DNA of 11,627 nt from Bacillota bacterium (lineage in GTDB: Bacteria; Bacillota; Clostridia; Christensenellales; UMGS416): NCBI GenBank assembly GCA_023422005.1, contig JAEZSC010000122.1, positions 1-11,627 of the forward strand, given 5' to 3'. The notes beneath the pieces are model-generated. The model saw only the letters and a program-made list of their open reading frames with translations, was not told the DNA's origin and did no database searches. A program made the position numbers and the translations under genes. Of this stretch, positions 7,572 to 11,627 are shown piece by piece. The stretch's first letter is position 1. Every line of letters starts with the position of its first letter.

Positions 7572-8789
7572 ATGAGATTGATGCGTTCCCTCGCCGGCCT
7601 GCTCGCTGTGACGCTCCTGCTCTCGGGTTGCGGTATGATCACGGTGAATCCCGAGCGCGACGCCGCGCAGATTGTGGCTACGGTGAATGGTGAAAATATC
7701 ACCAAAAAACAGGTTTACAGTTATATTGGGCTGAGATTTGGCGAGCCTGTCAGCGCGGGCAATCTGGCCGCCGTGAAGGCTCAGAAGGAACAGGGCCTGG
7801 AGGCACTTATCTACAGCGTGGTTATGCGGCAGAAGGCCAAGGAGTTGGGTTTCTATAATTTTACCGAGGACGAGAAGAAAACCATAGACGAAAACGTCAA
7901 CTCCTATACCAAGAGCATCTATGACTCCTCGCTGGCAAACTGGCAGGAGAAGGCCAAGACCGATTCCACCATCAACCCCGAGCAGAAAGCCCAGGAGGAC
8001 GTGAACAGCACGTTGGAGACGCTGGGCACATCCGTCGAGAAGCTTCGGGCCAACGAAGAAGAGAGCCTTGCCGTGGAAAAACTGCGCAAGAGCATCACCG
8101 ATCCGGTCACTGTGTCCGATTCCGACATACAGACCGCTTATGACAGCCTGATCCTTTCGCAGAAGACGGCCTATGATGCCAACCCGATACAGCTTGTAGA
8201 AGACGATTTGAGCGGCGCTACCATCGTCTATTATCCCAACGCCGATTTCATCCGCGTCAAACACATCCTGATCAAGATTGACGACACGGCCGCCGGCGAG
8301 ATTGCCAACCTGCGCGACCAGGACAAGACCGACGAGGCCAACGCCAAGCGCGAAGAGGCGCTCAAGGCCATTGAGACCAAGGCCCAGGAAGCGCTGACCA
8401 AGGCCAAGGCCGCCAGCGGCAATCTGGAAGAGCTGAACAAGCTGACCACCGACCCCGGTCAGGACACCGGCATGGTAGACCGTGAGCCGGGTTATCCGAC
8501 CTTCAAGGGCTATACCGGCGGCTACGTCACCGAGTTCCAGACCGCCGCCGAGGCGCTCACCGAAGTTGGCGTGCCCTCGGAACTGGTAGCCAGCGACTTC
8601 GGCTATCACATCATCTGGCTCACGCAGAAGTGCCCCCAGGGCAACGTGCCCCTGGCCGACGTAAAGACACAATATTCCAAGACCGTGCTCTCTGAAAAGC
8701 AGACCACCACCTGGGCGCAGACTGTGGACGGTTGGGTGACCGACACCAGTGCCAAGATCACGCGCTACATGAATCGCCTGTACAAGTAA
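7572..8789 (+). CDS. PrsA/SurA-like parvulin peptidyl-prolyl isomerase, lipoprotein
   Basis: A 405-aa protein with a lipoprotein signal: basic start MRLMR, hydrophobic core, and lipobox LLSGC with the acylated Cys at residue 20, so it should be anchored on the outer face of the membrane. A SurA_N-type segment follows (ATVNGENITKKQVYSYIGLRF, about 36-56), then a helical chaperone region, then a parvulin (PpiC) domain opening FIRVKHILIKID (226-237) and closing DFGYHIIWL (342-350). The family folds exported proteins. The parvulin domain carries a long, charged, Ala/Lys/Glu-rich helical insert (about 240-290) and a divergent middle, so isomerase activity is less certain than the chaperone role. 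ATG 7572 has AAAGGAAG upstream; ATG 7581 would keep a shorter signal but is too far from the RBS. It has its own promoter and terminator, so it is monocistronic. B. subtilis has no such gene between mfd and spoVT. Confidence 0.88.
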   Translation: MRLMRSLAGLLAVTLLLSGCGMITVNPERDAAQIVATVNGENITKKQVYSYIGLRFGEPVSAGNLAAVKAQKEQGLEALIYSVVMRQKAKELGFYNFTEDEKKTIDENVNSYTKSIYDSSLANWQEKAKTDSTINPEQKAQEDVNSTLETLGTSVEKLRANEEESLAVEKLRKSITDPVTVSDSDIQTAYDSLILSQKTAYDANPIQLVEDDLSGATIVYYPNADFIRVKHILIKIDDTAAGEIANLRDQDKTDEANAKREEALKAIETKAQEALTKAKAASGNLEELNKLTTDPGQDTGMVDREPGYPTFKGYTGGYVTEFQTAAEALTEVGVPSELVASDFGYHIIWLTQKCPQGNVPLADVKTQYSKTVLSEKQTTTWAQTVDGWVTDTSAKITRYMNRLYK

Positions 8790-8803
8790 AGCAAACCATT
8801 TCA

Positions 8804-8834
8804 GCCCGCCGAGCCAATGCCCGGCGGGCTTTTC
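8804..8834 (+). terminator. Rho-independent terminator of the prsA-like gene
   Basis: GCCCGCCG (8804-8811) pairs with CGGCGGGC (8822-8829) over a 10-base loop and is followed by TTTTC. It lies 15 bases after the stop codon. Confidence 0.88.
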
Positions 8835-8919
8835 ATATCTTGCGACGTTGTGAAGATAATAAGGGAAGAATTCTCGCCTCATATATGTCGTCGTGCTAGC
8901 GTCAAAGCCATGCAAAAGA

Positions 8920-8985
8920 GGGGTTTCGCGCCATCGGGCGCGACCAAAGGGCTTTCCGGTCGCCCTTTGGAAACCTTCGGACCCC
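8920..8985. repeat. Compact three-way-junction inverted repeat in the prsA-spoVT gap
   Basis: Outer stem GGGGT (8920-8924) / ACCCC (8981-8985) encloses two perfect hairpins: TCGCGCC / GGCGCGA with loop ATCG (8926-8943), and CCAAAGGGC / GCCCTTTGG with a 9-base loop (8944-8970). Read on the minus strand the structure is followed by TCTTTTGC. No gene overlaps it. It may be a small dispersed palindromic repeat, a minus-strand terminator or a structured RNA; a genome-wide copy count would decide. Confidence 0.6.
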
Positions 8986-9000
8986 GTTGATTGAGTGAGT

Positions 9001-9027
9001 TGCCGTTATATGACTTGCGTAATGGCA
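9001..9027. repeat. Inverted repeat TGCCGTTA / TAATGGCA
   Basis: TGCCGTTA (9001-9008) pairs with TAATGGCA (9020-9027), with one G-T pair, over an 11-base loop. It lies between the three-way-junction repeat and copy 2 of the structured element. No function can be assigned. Confidence 0.4.
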
Positions 9028-9044
9028 GTATTATGTGCGAGAAG

Positions 9045-9083
9045 AAAAAAAAATCGCCGACGGCCGGTTCATCCGGCCTAGGC
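9045..9083 (-). terminator. Terminator-like hairpin with T9 on the minus strand
   Basis: Read on the minus strand, GCC and GGCCGG pair with CCGGCC and GGC around loop ATGAA (plus positions 9056-9083). Two bases later come nine consecutive T (9053-9045). This is a good rho-independent terminator, but no minus-strand gene lies upstream of it within reach. It coincides with one end of structured-element copy 2, so it may end a noncoding RNA read from the minus strand. Confidence 0.6.
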
Positions 9084-9280
9084 AACAAACGGCTGGAAAG
9101 AATTGAGCTCACAAACCCGCCCGCAGGCGAACCCAGGCAGCTTTGCGTTGCGAGCATGGGACGAAGGATATGTCGGCTGTTATCGGCGGGCAGCCAAACA
9201 AGACAGGAGAGCAAGGCAATCGCCGGCGATAAGCATCGACGGTGAACAGAGCAGGGCAGGGAAGCAATCCCCCGCCGAAT
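9051..9280 (+). repeat. Structured intergenic element, copy 2 (prsA-spoVT gap)
   Basis: Collinear with copies 1 and 3. Hairpin GGCCGG-TTCAT-CCGGCC (9062-9078); AACAAACGGCT; GCCCGCAGGCGA (9119-9130); hairpin GTCGG-CTGTTA-TCGGC (9172-9187); then CCAAACAAGAC; a long stem TCGCCGGCGAT-AAGC-ATCGACGGTGA (9220-9245, one mismatch and one G-T); GAACAGAGCAGGG; and GCAATCCCCCG near 9264-9274. Short open frames here do not keep frame with the other copies, so it is noncoding. The rest of the 585-base prsA-spoVT gap holds the terminator, the three-way junction and the spoVT promoter. Confidence 0.7.
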
Positions 9281-9315
9281 GCCAATAGGTTCCAGCCCAA
9301 CCCCTGCCAAATGGC

Positions 9316-9345
9316 GCATAAATCGGCTGGCTCAAAAGGATACTA
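9316..9345 (+). promoter_or_regulatory. Possible sigma-G (forespore) promoter of spoVT
   Basis: GCATA (9316-9320) and GATACTA (9339-9345) are spaced by 18 bases. This fits the sigma-G pattern GHATR / CATWHTA except for the first base of the -10. Transcription would start near 9352, just before the AAAGGAGGG RBS at 9358-9366. B. subtilis spoVT is known to be transcribed by sigma-G, which supports the reading. TTGACA at 9346-9351 has no usable -10 and is probably chance. Confidence 0.5.
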
Positions 9346-9374
9346 TTGACACAAGAGAAAGGAGGGAAAATCGT

Positions 9375-9929
9375 TTGAAAGCTACCGGTATCGTCAGACG
9401 AATAGATGAGCTTGGAAGGGTGGTTATTCCCAAGGAAATCCGCCGGACGCTTCGCATCCGTGAAGGCGACCCGCTGGAAATCTTCACCGATCGCGAAGGC
9501 GAGGTCATATTGAAGAAGTATTCGCCCATCGGGGAACTGGGCGAGTTTGCCAAGCAGTTCGCAGAAAGCCTCAACAAGTCCCTGGGCCATGTGGCATGCA
9601 TCGCCGATAGAGACGCCATATTGGCAACGGCTGGCGCCACGCGCAAGGAATACATGGATAAGGCGCTCAACGAGGCTGTGGAGCAGCTCATGACTGAGCG
9701 CAAGAATCACCAATCCGAAGGCAAGAACGGCGTGATGATCCCCATCACCGCCGACGAGGAGGATGGCAGTGGCTACACCGGCCAGACCGTTGTGCCCATC
9801 ATCTCCGAGGGAGAACCCATCGGCGCGGTGATCCTCATCAGCCGCGAGCCCGGCGCGCAGATGGGCGAGACCGAGATGAAGTCCGCCAAGACCGCCGCCA
9901 ATTTCATGGGGAAGCAAATGGAACAGTAA
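9375..9929 (+). CDS. spoVT: Stage V sporulation protein T (AbrB-type forespore transcription regulator)
   Basis: A 184-aa protein. Residues 1-50 form a swapped-hairpin AbrB DNA-binding domain almost identical to B. subtilis SpoVT (KATGIVRRIDELGRVVIPKE, then IRRTLRIREGDPLEIF). The rest is a GAF-like domain with the family blocks ILKKYSPIGELGEF and PIGAVILIS. SpoVT is a tetrameric regulator that tunes sigma-G genes in the developing forespore. The start is TTG at 9375: the protein must begin right at KATG to match SpoVT, and GGAGG lies 9 bases upstream. A longer in-frame reading from 9279 has no RBS of its own and would run through that RBS. A noncanonical start may lower or tune expression. 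The gene is flanked by inverted copies of the structured intergenic element. Its presence is the strongest evidence that the organism forms endospores. Confidence 0.97.
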   Translation: MKATGIVRRIDELGRVVIPKEIRRTLRIREGDPLEIFTDREGEVILKKYSPIGELGEFAKQFAESLNKSLGHVACIADRDAILATAGATRKEYMDKALNEAVEQLMTERKNHQSEGKNGVMIPITADEEDGSGYTGQTVVPIISEGEPIGAVILISREPGAQMGETEMKSAKTAANFMGKQMEQ

Positions 9930-9936
9930 AATCGGA

Positions 9937-9955
9937 CGGGGGATTGCATCCCCCG
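9937..9955. repeat. Hairpin just after spoVT
   Basis: CGGGGGAT (9937-9944) and ATCCCCCG (9948-9955) enclose TGC; outer CGG and CCG add three pairs after a one-base bulge. It lies 8 bases after the spoVT stop. On the plus strand no T-run follows, so it is not a classic spoVT terminator; on the minus strand ATTTTAC follows. It is the terminal hairpin of structured-element copy 3. Confidence 0.6.
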
Positions 9956-9977
9956 CCGAGGCCACCCCCTGCTTTGT

Positions 9978-10004
9978 TCGCCTGCGATGCTGCATCGCAG
10001 GCGA
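9978..10004. repeat. Perfect 27-base odd palindrome
   Basis: Thirteen bases, TCGCCTGCGATGC, are followed by T and then their exact reverse complement. It is the strongest stem of structured-element copy 3, and the weaker stem at 9220-9245 is its counterpart in copy 2. It could extrude as a cruciform or fold in RNA; TTGTTCTGTTC follows on the plus strand, giving weak terminator character. Confidence 0.75.
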
Positions 10005-10203
10005 TTGTTCTGTTCTCGGGTCTCGTTTGCCTTGCGCCGATAACCGTCGCCGCGCGGCCTTTCACTTCCACTTCCTGTGCCGGCAAAGCATGGAACGGAA
10101 GATCGCCTGCGGGCAGGCCTTTGTTTTCGTTTCTTCCGATGCGTTGGTTTCCTCAGGCCGGATGAACCGGCCATCGGCAAAGTGTTTTGCATTACTTTGG
10201 GCT

Positions 10204-10229
10204 GTCATTCCGAGCGCAGCGAGGAATCC
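10204..10229 (+). repeat. Dispersed GTCATTCCGAG...GAGGAATCC repeat
   Basis: The 26-base motif GTCATTCCGAGCG-CAGCGAGGAATCC, with ATTCC/GGAAT arms, is a repeat I recognise from intergenic DNA of many Clostridia and other bacteria. Its frames give the well-known spurious peptides HSERSEES, VIPSAARN and SFRAQRGI. It should not be annotated as coding. Confidence 0.8.
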
Positions 10230-10251
10230 GGGTCGCTTGGGCGAGCAGCAA

Positions 10252-10264
10252 CCGCAGGCTGCGG
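10252..10264. repeat. Short GC-rich palindrome
   Basis: CCGCAG and CTGCGG flank a single G. It lies between the dispersed repeat and the spoVB-like promoter. Apart from this and the promoter I see nothing in 10230-10405. Confidence 0.35.
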
Positions 10265-10326
10265 CCAGCCTCCTTGTTAAGTAACGTCGGCGTCCTTATT
10301 GCCGAACAGTCACCTCCGCTCTATGG

Positions 10327-10354
10327 TTGTAAGCCTCAATTTCTTTGGTATAAT
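10327..10354 (+). promoter_or_regulatory. Probable sigma-A promoter of the spoVB/murJ-like gene
   Basis: TATAAT at 10349-10354 is preceded by TTGTAA at 10327-10332 with a 16-base spacer (4 of 6 match in the -35). Transcription would start near 10361, giving a leader of about 45 bases. Confidence 0.55.
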
Positions 10355-10405
10355 ATAGCAATGGCCGCGGGCGAATGCGGCCCAAAATGAATGAGACGGT
10401 GTGGT

Positions 10406-11627
10406 ATGTCCAAAAAGAGCTTTCTCAAGGGTGCCGCGGTACTGGCGTTAGCCGGCGTCCTCGTGCGCATCATCGGTGCGATCTACCGCATCCCGCTGAC
10501 CAATTTCATCGGTGGGAAGGGTGTAGGGTATTATCAGTTCGCCTATCCCGTATTCAATCTGCTGTTGACGCTGTCCACAGCGGGCATTCCCGGCGCGATC
10601 TCCAAGATGGTGTCCGAGCGCCTGGTGCATGACGACGACGCCAACGCCCGGCGCGTGTTTTATAGCAGCCTGTTTCTGCTGACCGGTGTGGGGCTGGTCA
10701 CCTCTACGGCGATGTGGCTGGGCAGCCCTTGGATCGCCCAGCTTATGGCAGGTCGTGGCGCCGAATACGCCCTGCCCAGCATGGTCGCCATCGCACCCAG
10801 CCTGTTGTTGGTTAGTGTGCTGACGGCGTTCCGTGGTTACTTCCAGGGCCAACAGCGCATGGCACCCACAGCAGTGTCGCAGGTGTTGGAGCAGATCATC
10901 AAGTTCGTGCCCGGCTTCCTGTTTGCCCTGCAGGGCTTCAACTATGGCGCAAGCTTGCCCGGCACGCAGGAGCAGAAGGATACCTTCGCTGCGATGTATG
11001 GCGCTGCTGGTGCTACTTGGGGCGTCACGCTAAGCGAAGCCGTAGCGCTGGCCTATCTTACGCTGATCTATTTCATCGACCGCGCCCGCGGCGGGCAGCG
11101 CAAGGGCGCTCTACGCAACGGCCGGCAGATAGCGCGGCCCGCGCGCCGCAAGGAGGGCTTCGGCAAGCTGAGCCGGGAGCTGACGATGCTGGCGCTGCCG
11201 ATGATCGCTGGAGCGATCTTTCTGCCGCTGTCCAGCATGGCCGACGGCGCCATTGTGAGCCAGCGGCTCCAGGAACTGGGCTTCACCGAGTCGGACAGTA
11301 CCACGCTATACGGCATCCTGACCGGCATGGTCAATGTGTTGGTTAACGTGCCCAGCGTGTTGAGCCTATCCTTGAGCACAAGCATGATACCGGCTATCGC
11401 CGAGAGCCGCGAGCGCGGAGACATGGCCGCTGTGGAGCGCAAGAGCCGCGTGGGTATGAAGATGGCAATGCTGGTGAGCATACCCAGCGCAGTGGGTCTG
11501 GCGGTGCTGGCGGAGCCCATACTGCGACTGCTGTTCCACGGCAAGGACATGACGGACGCACTCTATGTTATCGGCGGCGACCTGCTGATGGTGTCATCGA
11601 TCAGTGTCATCTTCCTGTCCATCGTGC
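10406..11627 (+). CDS. SpoVB/MurJ-like lipid flippase, MOP superfamily (partial, C-terminus beyond the window)
   Basis: 407 codons are visible of an expected 510-550. The N-terminus (SKKSFLKGAAVLALAGVLVR, then IIGAIYRIPLTNFIG) and the next block GVGYYQFAYPVFNLLLTLST match SpoVB/YabM-type polysaccharide transporters, followed by AGIPGAISKMVSERL and repeated hydrophobic helices typical of the MOP flippases. These move undecaprenyl-linked precursors across the membrane; SpoVB acts in spore cortex formation and YabM/YtgP-type relatives in the vegetative envelope. Position right after spoVT corresponds to B. subtilis yabM. ATG 10406 was chosen for the typical MSKKSFLKG start, although the RBS is weak (GGTGTGG); ATG 10391 in the same frame has no RBS and would add MRRCG. 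It has its own promoter, so it is not strictly co-transcribed with spoVT. Family is sure; the exact substrate is not. Confidence 0.9.
   Translation, partial: MSKKSFLKGAAVLALAGVLVRIIGAIYRIPLTNFIGGKGVGYYQFAYPVFNLLLTLSTAGIPGAISKMVSERLVHDDDANARRVFYSSLFLLTGVGLVTSTAMWLGSPWIAQLMAGRGAEYALPSMVAIAPSLLLVSVLTAFRGYFQGQQRMAPTAVSQVLEQIIKFVPGFLFALQGFNYGASLPGTQEQKDTFAAMYGAAGATWGVTLSEAVALAYLTLIYFIDRARGGQRKGALRNGRQIARPARRKEGFGKLSRELTMLALPMIAGAIFLPLSSMADGAIVSQRLQELGFTESDSTTLYGILTGMVNVLVNVPSVLSLSLSTSMIPAIAESRERGDMAAVERKSRVGMKMAMLVSIPSAVGLAVLAEPILRLLFHGKDMTDALYVIGGDLLMVSSISVIFLSIV

Larger units (their letters stand above)
9931..10181 (-). repeat. Structured intergenic element, copy 3, inverted (spoVT-spoVB gap)
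   Basis: Read on the minus strand, this repeats copy 2 in order: hairpin GGCCGG-TTCAT-CCGGCC (10172-10156), AAACCAACG, GCCCGCAGGCGA (10114-10103), hairpin with loop CGGTTA (10055-10034), AGGCAAACGAGAC, the stem TCGCCTGCGATGC/GCATCGCAGGCGA (10004-9978, perfect), GAACAAAGCAGGG and GCAATCCCCCG. It starts two bases after the spoVT stop, so in the spoVT mRNA it would form the 3' untranslated region. With copy 2 it makes an inverted pair around spoVT. Confidence 0.7.

Noticed and set aside
7422..8915. 497-codon open frame on the minus strand antisense to the prsA-like gene
   Set aside because: Shadow of a gene with a clear lipobox, RBS, promoter and terminator on the plus strand.
8991..9245. 84-codon open frame inside the prsA-spoVT gap
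   Set aside because: It crosses the poly-A tract and structured-element copy 2; the matching segments in the other copies are in different frames, so it is noncoding.
9773..10192. 139-codon minus-strand frame across structured-element copy 3
   Set aside because: Runs antisense into spoVT and does not keep frame with copies 1 and 2; nucleotide structure, not protein, is conserved.
7237..10405. CRISPR array, tRNA or known riboswitch in the gaps
   Set aside because: No regularly spaced identical repeats, no cloverleaf with tRNA invariant bases, and no riboswitch core that I recognise.

Overview
The window looks like chromosomal DNA from a GC-rich, endospore-forming member of the Bacillota, most likely class Clostridia; I cannot name a genus. 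The evidence is a near-canonical SpoVT, a SpoVB/MurJ-type flippase, a gene order (mfd, then spoVT, then a spoVB-like gene) that matches the Bacillus/Clostridium pth-mfd-spoVT-yabM neighbourhood, AGGAGG-type ribosome binding sites, and sigma-A promoters with TATAAT boxes.

Layout. (1) Positions 1-2480, minus strand: a two-gene operon with an MFS sugar:cation symporter of the GPH/MelB type followed, with an 8-base overlap, by a GNAT-like N-acyltransferase (YghO-like) that runs off the left edge. (2) 2481-2631: divergent promoter region with an operator-like palindrome. (3) 2632-3511, plus strand: bacteriohemerythrin and a CheX-type CheY-P phosphatase, overlapping by 8 bases, suggesting an oxygen-linked taxis module. 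(4) 3559-7236: mfd, with its own strong sigma-A promoter and a leader hairpin. (5) 7572-8789: a PrsA-like parvulin lipoprotein with its own promoter and a rho-independent terminator. (6) 9375-9929: spoVT, started from TTG behind a strong RBS and a sigma-G-like promoter. (7) 10406 to the right edge: a SpoVB/MurJ-like flippase, partial.

The most unusual content is in the three long gaps of the mfd-prsA-spoVT-spoVB segment. Each gap holds a diverged copy of the same roughly 230-250 base element: 7264-7495 (+), 9051-9280 (+) and 9931-10181 (-). The copies share collinear blocks and at least three hairpins whose stems change while the fold is kept (loops TTCAT and CNGTTA, plus a long TCGCC...GGYGA stem). 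They do not share a reading frame, so this looks like a structured noncoding repeat or RNA family and not a broken gene. The same gaps also carry a compact three-way-junction sequence (8920-8985), a T9 terminator on the minus strand at one end of the 9051-9280 copy, and one copy of the GTCATTCCGAG...GAGGAATCC dispersed repeat known from many bacteria. The two copies that flank spoVT face each other as an inverted pair.

Functionally the genes are a mix: transport/acyl transfer on the left, an O2/chemotaxis pair, then a conserved housekeeping and sporulation block (transcription-coupled repair, extracytoplasmic folding, forespore regulation, envelope lipid flipping). All calls are from reading the sequence; no search was run.
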